This document shows positions 9,013-20,398 of a DNA stretch of 64,000 nt, one piece after another. Source of the stretch: Synaphobranchus kaupii. Its lineage: Eukaryota > Chordata > Actinopteri > Anguilliformes > Synaphobranchidae. A program made the position numbers and the translations under genes. Location of the stretch: the NCBI GenBank assembly GCA_029718625.1, contig CM056380.1, positions 113,136,818-113,200,817 on the forward strand, written 5' to 3'. Position 1 is the first letter of the stretch. Every line of letters begins with the position of its first letter. The notes below the pieces were generated by a model. The model was not told the origin of the DNA. It searched no databases and was given only the letters and a program-made list of their open reading frames with translations.

Positions 9013-10507
9013 AGGACAACTGATCTAGACCTGGTTGCTTTACTAATTTTATGACTAAATTATAAAAAAATTACTGACATTACATAAATGATAAAATAGA
9101 GGCCAAAAAAAAATAAATAAATAAAACAATGAAAATAATATAAAAACAAAACAGCCTAAGATGATCTTTATCCAAGATCCTTTTGGGAAACGGGGCCCTG
9201 ATCGTCAGGCTTTTTTCCCCGTATATTTTTTCACCAGCGGCTGTAACACCAGCTGTCTGCACAAGACTCAACCGAAACAAACCACTGAATCAGGGATATC
9301 CACTCTTACCTGAGAACAGCCAGCAGTGATATAGGCTTTAGTTATAGGCCAGCACTTTAAAAAAATAAAAATAAAAAATATTTTAAAAAAACTGGAATCA
9401 GTGTACGTTAGTGCTGAGCTAGAACAAAAGCATGCACCCAGATTGGTTCTTTTCACACAAGATGGAACACCCCAGATTTAAGCCGTAGCACCACACAGTC
9501 TCAGGCATAGAGACTGGACACATTTATTTTTATTTAAATCAATGACAAAGCTGGAATTTCTCACAGGTAGGATCTCAGAGAAGCCCACAACAACTCAGTT
9601 AATTATTCCCACAACACATCTGTACCATCCGATGGAATGCGCACTACAGTAGGACATGAAAAATAACATTAACAGTAATTATAAGGACATTGTGAAGAGA
9701 TTTTTCACCTGCAGTGGGCTCAGTATGAGGCCTGGACTTCCGCTTGCCGTTGTCTCGGAGCATCGGTAGGAGAATGCCTCTGCGCTGTTCACACGTGAGT
9801 CTTTTCCTGTTTTTTTCCCCAAAAGCTTGCAGTTTCCCAGTCAGGCCTGAATGATCTCCCAGTGCGATTGATCAGATCACTCTGGACCCAGACTAGATTA
9901 TCTGACAAGCACGGCACACCCCCAGGGCCCAATGCACAAGGGGGCTCCCCACCCCCTCCCTTGCAGTCCGCCCCCCCCCCCCCCCCAACTCTGAGCTGAC
10001 CGTACTGAAACGATGGCTGCTCTCGAGCCAGGAGGGGGCGAGAGAAACGCGATGGCGAGCATTTGTGAGGACAATAGTGCAAACTTGTGGCAGTCGGATT
10101 TCTGCGATTAGCATATATCCACACAAGGCTCAGTGCGGCTTTGTTTCAGGGCTGCACTGTGGAGGCAGGAAATAATCAGCTAGTGGCATGCCAGACAGGA
10201 TATTTTCAAGGAGATTGAAAAGGAAAGGCAGGGTAAATAATTATAATTATAATTTTTTTTTTTTTTTTAAAAGGAGAATGTTCTGAAGTTTGGGGTTATT
10301 TCATTATGAAGTTTGTTTCGAGAGGTTGTAGTCTCAGGAAGCCCCCAGGAAGAATAGCTGTTACCTTGGTAATAACTAATGGGGATCCTAATCAATAAAA
10401 CACCCCCCACACCCCCACCATATTTTTTTTGCTGCATGTCAAATAAATTCCAGTTGCTGGTTCTTGAGATGCTGGATGCAATTCCAGTTTCTTCATGCAT
10501 ACAAAGG
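9013..10507. other. No gene recognised; poly-C tract
   Basis: Contains a C16 run at about 9971-9986 and a C/A-rich stretch near 10402. Short reading frames on the minus strand read through G-rich sequence and carry no recognisable domain. Confidence 0.5.
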
Positions 10508-11383
10508 TACAGTACATGCTTGTTTTGTGCCCTCCACAATTATTGGCACCCCTTGGTAAAGATTAATAAAATGAATAAAAAGGGTTATAAAAAATTCACC
10601 GTTTGGTGAATTAGCTTAATCTCACTCTGAAAAAATGAGAAACCTTTAATTGAAGTTAATTTATTCTGAGAAAAAAAAATCCCTCATCAAGAAATAATTA
10701 TTTTTAACAAAACCATGTGTGCCACAATTATTGGCACCCCTGTATTTAATACTTTGTACAACCTCCCTTTGCCAATAAAACAGCACTGAGTTTTCTCCCG
10801 TAACATCAAATAAGGTTGGAGTCCTAGGTCCTCTCTTGTGCACTCTCCTCTTCAGCTGAGCCTACAGGTTTTCAATGGAGTTTAGGTCAGGGGACTGAGA
10901 TGGCCATGGCAGAAGCTTGATTTTGTGTTCAGTTAACCATTTTTGTGTTGATTTGGACGTATGTTTTGGATCATTGTCCTGCTGGAAGATCCAACGACGA
11001 CCCAGTTTTAGTTTCCTGGCAGAGGCAGCTAGATTCAGATTTCCTGGAATTTCATGGAGTTCATGACATGTACCCTAACAAGGTTCCCAGGGCCTTTGGA
11101 TGAAAAACAGCCCCACAACATCACGGAACCCCCACTATACTTAACAGTGGGGATCAGGTTATTTTCGGTATAGCCATACTTTTTTTACGCCAAACCCACC
11201 TTGAGTGTTGGTTGCCAAAAAGCTCAATTTTCGTTTCATCTGACCATAGAACACGGTTCCAGTCAAAGTTCCAGTAGTGTTTAGCAAACTCCAGATGCTT
11301 ACGTTTGTGGTGAAATGACAGGAAAGGCTTTTTCCTGGCATGCCTTCCAAATAATTTGTTGGCATGGAGGTGACGTCTAATGG
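10508..11383 (-). mobile_element. Tc1/mariner-like transposon, 5'-truncated and decayed
   Basis: The minus strand carries Tc1 transposase remnants. A WSDE-type region (tggtcagatgaaacgaaaattgag, with GVKKVWLYRK nearby) is followed by the equivalents of [19 protein letters not shown] and [10 protein letters not shown]. The 3' end has the repeated ccacaattattggcacccc typical of one Tc1 group, ending near 10508. The upstream TIR is missing, because the element is joined to LINE sequence at about 11383. Several frame breaks; not functional. Confidence 0.8.
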
Positions 11384-12547
11384 TAGGCTCAGGACAGAAC
11401 TAGCCCTCTTGACCAGTTTGTTGATTTTTTTTCTGTCTCTGTCTGAGCTTCCCCCCCACCAACAAGCAACAGCATAAAAAGCAACAGATGCCACAATGGT
11501 GTCATAGAATATCCTTAACACTGGTCTGCACACTCCGAAGGACCCCAGTCTCCTCAACAAATGAAGCCGACTTTGGCCCCTCTTGTACAGGGCGTCAGTG
11601 TGGTCTGACCAGTCCAGTTTGTTGTTGAGGTGAACACCCAGGTATTTGTATGAACGAACTATCTCAATATCCAGTCCCTGGACGTTCACCGATGTAGTCA
11701 GGGATGACTTCCTGCGGAAGTCGACAATCATCTCCTTCGTTTTACTGGCATTCAAGTGGAGATGGTTGAGTTCACACCAGTCAACAAAGTCCTTGATGAC
11801 CCCCCCGTATTCCCTTTCGTTCCCCTCTGATACACACCCAACAATGGCTGTGTCATCAGAAAACGTCTGTATGTGGCAGTTACTTGTGTTGTATGTGAAG
11901 TCTGATGTGAACAGGGTGAACAGAAAAGGAGAGAGCACTGTCCCCTGTGGGACGCCCGTGCTGCTGGTCACCACATCAGACGCACAGTCATGCAGCCTTA
12001 CATACTGTGGTCTGCTGGTGAGGTAGTTAATAATCCATGCAGTCAGGTGATGGTCAACTCCCGCTCCTTCAAGCTTTCCCCTGAGCAGTGATGGCTGTAT
12101 TGTGTCGAATGCAGATGAGAAATCAAAAAACATGACTCTCACATAGCTCCCGCTGCTCTCCAGGTGTGAGAGGGATCTGTGCTGAAGGTAGATTACAGCG
12201 TCATCTACCCCGATGCCTGGCTGATAAGCGAACTGTAGTGGATCCAGCTTTCTGCTTACCAGAGGTCGCAGGTGGTTAAGCATAATCCTCTCCATGGTCT
12301 TCATCAGGTGAGAGGTTAGAGCCACTGGTCCAAAGTGGTTGGGCTCCCTGGGGTACGCTGTCTTTGGTATCGGCACCACGCAGGACGTCTTCCACAGGTC
12401 TGGAACTCTCTCCAGGCTGAGGCTCAGATTGAACATATGCGACACCACCCCACAAAGCTGCTCAGCACAGTCTTTAAGCAATCTGGGGCTGATGCCGTCT
12501 GGACCTGCAGCCTTTCTTGCACTGATCTTCCTTAGTTGCATTCTCAC
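11384..12547 (-). pseudogene. LINE reverse transcriptase, truncated
   Basis: A 388-residue open segment with the non-LTR RT blocks in order: KAAGPDGISPRLLK, PIPK, FAYQPG, FFDFSSAFDTI, TGVPQGTVLSPFLFTLF, the catalytic SDD in FSDDTAIVG, and KYLGVHLNNKLDW. The thumb ends near SSVLSLPLD, where the frame passes into Tc1 sequence. No promoter or 3' tail remains, so it is inactive. Confidence 0.85.
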
Positions 12548-13232
12548 CTGTTCAGCTGTTAGGGAGAGACAGAGGTGGGGTTGAGGGTGGAGGGTTGGGA
12601 GGGGAAGAGTGGCGGGTGGGGGGGGGGGGGGGGGGGATCATTCCTGATCTCCTGATACAGGGCCCTTCCCACAGCCTTTGTTGTGTCCTGATATTGTTTT
12701 TAGTCCTCTCCAGACCTCCCTCGCATTGTTCTGCTGTAAACGCTCCTCCATCTTTCTCCTCTAGTTGTCCTTGCCTTCCCTTATTTTATTTTTTAGCTCC
12801 CTTTGTACCCTCCTCAGTTCCTCTTTGTCGCCAGATCTAAAAGCCCTCTTCTTTTCATTCAGAAGGGCCTTCAGCTCAGGGGTCACCCAGGGTTTGTTGT
12901 TCGAGAAGCACCGTATCGTTCCAGAGGGCACGGTGTTCGCGACACAGAAGTTCATATAATCTGTGATGCAATGAGTCAGATTGTCAATGTCCTCCTCGTG
13001 TGGTTTACACAGTACTTCCCAGTCTGTGGTTTCAGAACAGTCTTTCAGTGCCTCACTGGCCTCCTCAGACCATACATTCACAGACCTTGTGGGGGTTGGG
13101 GGTTGTTTTTTCACCATAGGAATGTAGGCTGGGAGGAGATGCACCAGGTTGTGATCTGAGCGACTAAGTGGAGCGACCAAATGTTCCCCACTGGCTGCAT
13201 ACAGGCGTCCGGGCTGAGCTAGGCTTGCCTAG
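11384..13232 (-). mobile_element. Jockey-superfamily (L2/CR1-like) LINE fragment
   Basis: Truncated at both ends. The 5' side begins inside the endonuclease and retains its SRSDHN catalytic motif, followed by the linker toward reverse transcriptase. The 3' side stops at about 11384, where Tc1 sequence begins. A frameshifted stretch with a G18 run (about 12619-12637) separates the endonuclease linker from the reverse transcriptase. Family placement rests on motifs remembered from fish L2-type elements. Confidence 0.8.
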
Positions 13233-13451
13233 TCTTGTTGCCATTTTGTCTCTCAAGTAAAATAATTTACTTATTTTTCAATTTATTCTTTATTTTGTGG
13301 ATGAACAGAAAACATTTATGCCAGCATGTTGGATTTGTACCTAAAACATACTTTTATTTGATTAGATCTTAAGATATGTTCCAGATGAGCACTAATCATA
13401 ATGCAGGGGCAAGGAGAATATCATACATCCAGACACAATTTAGCTGTCTAA

Positions 13452-14211
13452 TGGGGCGGTCACACTTGTAGAAAATTGTGCGGATATTTGCTTCGCGTTT
13501 CTATGATGTCATAGTTTGGGCGAGTGGTACGGTAGCCATTTTTCCGATACCACTCGGCTGCTAAATTAAACGAAATTTTCTTTGACGACGTTTAAATTAG
13601 TTTCTAGGAACAGTTAACAAACATTTCTGTAGATGTTTAAAAGTTAACTGATGATTCCAGCTAATAGTTTTTTTCATAGATAGAATTCGCACATCACAGT
13701 TGAATGGTAGCTAGGTGGCTAGCTACCATTCGGCTGTGATACATTGAATGCTAACGTTAGTTAGGAATGAACTGTTCTCAGCTAGTGTCGTCAGCTAACT
13801 TTCAAACCGCTCATTAACGTTACAGAAATGCAATCAAGTCCCATTTGGCAGCTGACTGCAAACCAAGCTGCATACGTTTTATTTTGTTTCTGTAGTCGTG
13901 TAGATATTGTAGCCTACAGCACCGAATGCTGGGACACAGCCACATTGAGCGACGTTCTCCATTTTTAATTTTGATGAGGTATTAAAAGAAGCATTTCTAT
14001 GAGCTGATACCAGAGTTTGTCTGGAGGGTCTCTGCTGATACTGCGAATTCGCGGGTCAAAGTTGAACATAATACAACTGCCAGAGGACCCTGTGAATTTG
14101 CTTTGCAGCCGCAAATGATGCCGTTTATTCGCCCTTCGCACGGTTTTGAATGGAAGTGAATGGTAGGCGAAGTAAATATTTGCACAATTTTCTGCAAGTG
14201 TGACCGCCCCA
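13452..14211. mobile_element. 760-bp TIR element with TAA target duplication
   Basis: Begins TGGGGCGGTCACACTTG and ends with the reverse complement; the terminal inverted repeats extend to about 45 bp with few mismatches. Flanked by taa at 13449-13451 and 14212-14214. A 3-bp TAA duplication fits PIF/Harbinger-type MITEs. It has no long frame and is non-autonomous. It contains a further internal inverted repeat around agctaccattc (13709 and 13726). Confidence 0.75.
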
Positions 14212-14214
14212 TAA

Positions 14215-15290
14215 CCCTTGGCAGAACCTGAGGCCTATGATTTTTTACCTCCTCCCTAAAATACACAAGCCACCAGAATCCTGGAGCATACCGTATGAGG
14301 TCCCAGCAGGGAGGCATATTATTTCAGCCTGCAACAGCGAATCCTATAGGATAGTTGAATACTTTTTTCTCAATCCACTGTCCACAAAGCACAAAAGCTA
14401 CATCAAAGACACATATGATTTCATAAACAAAATAAAAAATGCCAAAATACCAGAAGATGCCATCCTGTTCACCATAGACATAGATAGTCTATACACCAAC
14501 ATAAACACAACAGCGGGATTAACAGCGGTAAAATCATGGATGGAAAAGTACCCGGACAACAATCGACCAGATATGATCCTCCTGCAGTTACTGGAGATAA
14601 GCCTTTCCAAAAATGACTTTGAATTCAATAAAGAATTCTTCTTACAGACCAGCGGCACAGCTATGGGCAAAAAATTTGCACCGGCTTATGCCAACATTTA
14701 CATGGCACATTGGGAGGAGACTGTTTTTGAAAAATGTCCCAAACTTCCTACTAATTAGGTATTTAGATGACATCTGGGGAACATGGACACATAGCTCAGA
14801 AGATTTCAAACACTTCATACAGATTCTCAACACGCACCATACATCTATCACAATTAAACACACCACACACAATGAACATATAGATTTTTTGGACACTACC
14901 ACATACAAGGGGCCCTCATTTCCCCAAACATACACATTAGACACTAAAGTTTTCTTTAAAGACAGACACACATGCACTCTTACAGAAGGACAGTCTCCAC
15001 CCAAAACATACATTCAGAGGCCTGATTAAATCCCAATTGCTAAGGTTAAACAGAATCTTCACACATATTACAGACTTTGAGGAGGCTACCAAAACCCTCT
15101 TCAATGCATTAAAACCAAGGGGGTATTCCAGATCGTTCCTCAGACAGATTCGGAAAACCTTCTTGGCTACAAAACAACAGGACACTAGAAAAATCATTCC
15201 ACTTATCACCACCTACTCGACATTAAGCCAAACAGCGAACGGAAAAATTTATCGGAACCTGGCCAGGATTCTGAAAAACACAGGTACAAC
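14215..15290 (+). pseudogene. Penelope-like reverse transcriptase, frameshifted
   Basis: The translation shows YLLPKIHKPP, GRHIISACNSESYRI, DIDSLYTNI, TSGTAMGKKFAPAYANIYM and, in another frame, the catalytic YLDDIWGTW. It continues with HIDFLDTTTYKG and FRGLIKSQLLRLNRIF. These are features of Penelope-like retroelements. Frames change near 14750 and again near 15020. The 5' part is cut at the TIR element and the GIY-YIG endonuclease is not seen, because the foldback repeat begins at about 15283. Not functional. Confidence 0.75.
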
Positions 15291-16203
15291 TTTTGGTTGT
15301 GTAGTTACCTGGCCAAGATATGAGTCCAAATGGTTGTGAAATATGTTCGTTAGTTGCTCTGTGCTCCCCTGGAGTGATAATCCAGAATAGGGTATTTGTC
15401 GCTCTCAATTCACTTCCATAGGGCAGCTAAAACGGTCTCAAAATGACACTTCTAACACGTATACAAACACGGTTTGTTTGCCATAGATACTACCAGGAAC
15501 GCTTGCTTCCGTGGAAATTTGGACCAATGAGTGGCTTCTGACGCATCGGCGCCTTAAGAATTACCTACCGGATCTACATTCCAAATAAAATACACAAAAG
15601 CCAGGAAAGGGCCATTTCATTTAAATAAAAAACAAAGGGTAGGAGGACTGGTTATTGTTTGCATTGACAGAATCCACTTCATTCACGTGCTAGAAGTGTC
15701 ATTTTGAGACTGTTTTAGCTGCTCTACAGAAGTGAATTGAGAGCGACAAATATCCTATTCTGGATTATCACTCCAGGGAAGCACAGAGCAACTAACGAAC
15801 ATATTTCACAACCATTTGGACTCATATCTTGGCCAGGTAACTACACAACCAAAAGTTGTACCAAGGTTTAGGAAAAAAATTTTAATTGGAATGTAGATCC
15901 AGTAGGTAATTCTTAAGGCGCCGATGCGTCAGAAACCACTCATTGGTCCAAATTTCCACAGAAGCAAGCATTCCTGGTAGTATCTATGGCAAACAAACCG
16001 TGTTTGTATACGTGTTAGAAGTGTCATTTTGAGACTGTTTTAGCTGCCCTATGGAAGTGAATGGAGAGCGACAAATACCCTATTCTGGATTATTACCCCA
16101 GGGGAGCACAGAGCAACTAACGAACATATTTTGCCACCATTTGGACTCATGGCCAGGTAACTACACAACCCAAAGTTCTACCAAAGTTCAGTTGTGCTTT
16201 AAG
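15283..16203. repeat. Foldback repeat with three related arms
   Basis: The segment 15288-15590 (ttttggttgtgtagttacctgg, ...) reappears inverted at about 15660-15862 and again at 15890-16203. The same family makes a complete 779-bp element at 48692-49470. The arrangement suggests one copy rearranged or nested into another. It is non-coding; short frames inside are chance. Confidence 0.75.
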
Positions 16204-18240
16204 ACCAGACCAAAAAAAAAAAAACATACACCCATACACAAAAACACAAACCCTCCAATGTGTAAAAAATATTTTAGAACGCCTGTACCATGTGACAATT
16301 CAATTCAAGGCAATGTACAAAATACATTTTGGCTTGATTGGCTGGCAAACCTTGTTGTGGAATTTTGGATTTTACACACAGCAAGTGCTTTTGTCACAGA
16401 CAAAGGGAACACGTGATTTCCTTCCACTTCCAAAACTGATTAACTGCCACAGCCATGGGTCTAGTGGCACCTTAAGAGCACGTCCGCAGGGTTCATGGTG
16501 CAGGCCCTACAGCGCAGACAGAGGAGCCCTTACCTCTGGGACCAGCTGTGCCTTACCGCTAGGCACGAGCGTCTGATGGCCGTTCAGCACCTCTCGCCGT
16601 TTCAAAAAGCTGCTGGTCGAAACGCACAAAATGAATCATTCAACTCGGCCTCAAGTGACATAACATATTCAGCTTCCAGGGCCCCAAAGCAAAGAGCCGT
16701 TAATGTCGTTGTTGTTGTTTGAGGTAAGTACTGCGATTGCTACTTTGAATTTAACTAAGTTTGTGGTACTACGGTTTACTAAAGCAGAAGATAAATAAAG
16801 CATTGGTTACAACTCTTCAGAATTTATACTGCCACTGCCTATGCAACCATTTGGCTCTGCAACCATTTGTATTGAACATATAGGACAAAATCCAACTAGT
16901 ACTACAGGTACAAATCCTCCAAACTTGGTTCCTTGGTTCATGTTTTTCGATTCACAAAAACTATATCCAAAGCTGCATATGTCTGTACTCTGAATGTGCA
17001 TAGCAAGCACGCATCCATGCTGGAGTCCAAACCGAAGTAAGGTAGTATGGAGCATAGATAAAGTACTCAGTTCGTACGAGATTTCAAGCATGCATCGATG
17101 CGTGCTCCAACTGGGAAAAAAATCGCATCAATCCTTTCAAGAAAACGGTCAAGAACAAAAATTCCCATCCCATCCTATCCTATTCTATCACTTCTGCAGT
17201 GCAATGTTAGCTGGTGACCAAACGTTATTCCTCTCAGGTTAATTTACTAAGTGCAATGTGAATATTATCTTAATTTCCCCAATACCTAACTTAACTTAGC
17301 TTATCTATGTCACCACGAAGTGTATCCCACTACTGAACAAAACTTTCCGTGCTATCGCACTTCCATGCTCCAGAGTGCATACTCTCAAGCATTGACTGGA
17401 GTACATACTCGGGAGCATGGTAGTGTGGAGCATGGAAGTACAGGGTTGGGGACGCAGCTACAGTATCGTCATTAGAGTCAAACAGGAGACAATGGCCACT
17501 CGCACGCTTAAATCGCCACTAGTATTCGCTTCACGTTGCTTAGGGTGAAGACACACCATGTTCGTTAAATTATATCTCCCTATCCCGACATGCCTTGCGG
17601 ACGCGAAGAATCGCTTCACATTCAAAATGTTTTTTCTCTTTATCCTGAAGCAGAAAAACATTGTAATGAATAACCCATACAGTTAACTGTACAATAAATT
17701 CAGAAGGGGCTATGTTATCTTGTCTATTAGAAAGGAAATATCTCAAAGCGCAGTCACAATGCCTTAACTACCAGGATTAGCCAGCAAGCAGCACATTTCT
17801 TTTAATGTGACAGTGAAGTATCAATATTAGATAAAGATTTGTTGCTCATTGCAACCTTTTACACAGAACGCAGTCCATTTGCTAAAACTGGTACAAAACA
17901 AACATTGCAGCATTAGTTTCGTCCTTCCATTAAGTCCACAAGACCAGAGCAGCTAGCAGGCTAATGTTCTGTTACATGGGGGTATGACTGTGTTGATTGC
18001 AATCAGCACCCCCAGCGTTGATGAGAAATGGTCTGGCTATTCCTTGGTCCAATGCGGACAAAGTATGTCCCCACCATGGCCGGGGGACCACAATGGCCAC
18101 ATATACAATATGTGTAAGCTAGGCCTACATCCAACTAGCACTAGTACTACAGGTACAAATCCTCTAAATTTTTTATTACAAATGCTAGGTCACTTACCTA
18201 TCACTGCTTCCTTTATCAGACTGCAGGTCTACCCTCTTTA
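16204..18240. other. No gene recognised
   Basis: Includes an adenine run and several short frames without recognisable motifs. The frame near 16495-16722 is not similar to anything I know and shows no splice context. Confidence 0.5.
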
Positions 18241-18724
18241 AAGAATCGTTGATTGTGTCATTGGTATGTCTTCATTTACAAAGCAATGTTAGGTAAACTT
18301 CCTTCTTATCTTTCATCACACTTAATTTGGGTTTGAGAGTAGTTACAATCTGCGTTCAAATTCTATTATGCTTTTTAAAGTACCTCGCCCTTTCTCTGAA
18401 TTTGGAAAATTGGCATTTTCTTATAATGCACCTTGGTCATGGAACATGCTACAAAAAAAACTTAAGATGGATAGCCCTGTTACTTTGACTGAATTCAAAG
18501 ACTGAATTCATAACACTGTAACGGAGGAATGTACTTGTTTCTTGTATTTGTATGTATTTTGTATTTGTATTTTTTTCTCAATTACTGTATTGTTTGAATG
18601 TTGTCTTGTATTGTTCTGCGTATTGTATTGCTCACTGCTGCTTGGCCAGGACACCCTTGTAAAAGAGATTTAATCTCAATGGGACTTTCCTGGTAAAATA
18701 AAGGATAAATAAATAAATAAATAA
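18241..18724 (+). mobile_element. 5'-truncated LINE 3' end
   Basis: Ends with the motif ggaaaataaaggataaataaataaata after cttggccaggacacccttg, the type of tail found on fish non-LTR elements. Upstream sequence decodes partly as the C-terminus of a non-LTR polyprotein (ctttctctgaatttgg..., PW-W-like region). The left boundary is approximate. A related tail lies inverted near 62375-62450. Confidence 0.6.
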
Positions 18725-18965
18725 AAATTACATTACATTACATATTACAGGCATTTAGCAGACGCTCTTATCCAGAGCGACTTACACAACTTTTTTTTAG
18801 CATTGTTTACATGTTATCCATTTATACAGCTGGATATATACTGAAGCGATTCAGGTTAAGTACCTTGCTCAAGGGTACAATGGCAGTGTCCTACCTGGGA
18901 AGCGAACCTGCAACCTTTCAGTTACAAGGCCAGTTCCTTAACCATGATACTACACTGCTGCCCTA
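18725..18965 (-). repeat. tRNA-derived SINE with L2-type tail
   Basis: Same family as 24089-24312 in the opposite orientation. On the minus strand it begins ggcagcagtgtagtatcatgg (A-box-like) and has ggttgcaggttcgc (B-box-like). It ends agagcgtctgctaaatgcc followed by taatgtaatg repeats, the 3' end shared with L2 LINEs. Confidence 0.75.
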
Positions 18966-19815
18966 AAACATAATAATAATAAGCATATTAAAACCAAAAC
19001 CAGTGACATTGAGGCAGATTCCATAATATGCGAGTACGACAGAAAACCGACAAAATTCAGAAAGCAACACAATCCACAAGCATGCACAGCAGATCGTGGT
19101 CTCGTATAAACACTCCAGGGTGTTAAATGTACACCAGCAGTGTTAAGATTTACACCGGCATTTTTGCTGTGCGAGATCAGAGCTGGCGAAATAACGAATT
19201 AGCATGAACTTCTGGTTTGCGATTCTGGTTGCGACTGCCAAACGAGCCGTATTCCAACATGGCCTACGGCACAGAGGAATAATGTGCGTGAGTGAGGCGA
19301 TCCAATTTCAAAACAACATTCTGTGGCGGAATTTTTTTTAGGTTGCACACAGCTGGGTTAATTCAGCTGGGTTTTTACAAGGTTACACAAGAGAGCAGGG
19401 CCGTCAGCTGTTCACACTGCGCAGGCAGACAGAGAAAGCATAAAAAAAATACACCTCAGGATCACTTCACGTATAACTTCATTCAGTGGTGGTGGGGCCC
19501 AATGTGAGACCTTTTCACGGAGCCAAAAATCACTGGACACACCCCTGGTTGTAACACAGGGGTGTAAAACTCTAGTCCTACAGGGCCATCGTGGCTGTAG
19601 GTATTTGTGCTTTCCTTTCAATCAGCAGACAATTAAGATCTTGAGGACAAGGTGTGTGGGATTTTTAGCCAATTTAAAGGAGACACTGCTGAGGAAACTC
19701 CAATAACCAGCAGACACTGGGGCCCCTCCAGGACTGGATTCTGATACCTGTGACGTAATGGGTCAGGACGGCGCAGCTCACCTCTGTGTCGAATGTGGAG
19801 CAGTAGCCCTGTTAC
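18966..19815. other. No gene recognised
   Basis: Holds an apparent fragment of a short dispersed repeat (acactccagggtgttaaatg, near 19107) and part of another (19548-19640), both non-coding. On the minus strand this is where the later exons of the slc22-like remnant would be expected, but none was found. Confidence 0.4.
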
Positions 19816-19905
19816 CCATCCATTTTTAGCACACTTGATGAGGTACACGTGGGCTTTATCCACCTTCCCATTCACCAGCAGCAACTTTACAGATTCTGGG
19901 ATCCA
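19816..19905 (-). pseudogene. slc22a7-like pseudogene, exon with WIPES motif
   Basis: The minus strand reads WIPESVKLLLVNGK followed by AHVYLIKCAKNGW, the SLC22 segment WxPESxRWLL plus a helix after TM6. The family's usual Arg-Trp (PESARWLL) is replaced here by Lys-Leu. The acceptor dinucleotide is lost: the base pair before the coding G is TG instead of AG. After NGW the family similarity stops. The joining phase (TG|G giving Trp) still fits the exon at 20304-20398. Interpreted as a dead remnant of an organic-anion transporter. Confidence 0.7.
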
Positions 19906-20303
19906 CATTAAATAGCATTCCAGTGAGAATGGGTCAAACCTACTAAAGTCAGCTAGGCCAAAGGCACATTAGTACACTCAATCACAAATTCTTTAGACAA
20001 CCAGATACTCAGCTCCATATTCTCATCATTGAAAGTTCAGCTTCCTTGTTAAAGCTAAAACAGTCCAATTTGAGTTGCCATCTGTAAAATTCAATCAAAG
20101 AGCGTGACCCAGCACAGTGCAACACTGCAGCAATGGTATGCTTTTTACTGTGACACAGCGCCGGAAACTCCCGTCAGCAACTAGAACCTCCCGTAGTTTT
20201 AGAAGCAGGGATGACGGAAGGAACGCAGGAGCTGAGCATCTGGTGAGCATACAGAATCTTTGACTCAAATCCCTGCTCGTAGCTCGTAAAAGGGCAGCCT
20301 TAC

Positions 20304-20398
20304 CAGCGAGAAACGATGGCGGAAAGGCAAGGGGAGGGGACCGTGAGTACCAGGTGCCTCCAGTCCTGTATGAGGTAGGCCAGAAGGGCCAGTATCTT
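20304..20398 (-). pseudogene. slc22a7-like pseudogene, TM5-TM6 exon remnant
   Basis: The minus strand reads KILALLAYLIQDWRHLV then LTVPSPCLSAIVSRW, matching the SLC22 pattern (A)[20 protein letters not shown]...W just before the WxPES motif. The donor GTAAGG is intact. The upstream half of the exon (the EWxxxEHR region) is missing. Together with 19816-19905 and 26340-26575 it keeps the gene order of an SLC22 transporter on the minus strand. Confidence 0.65.
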
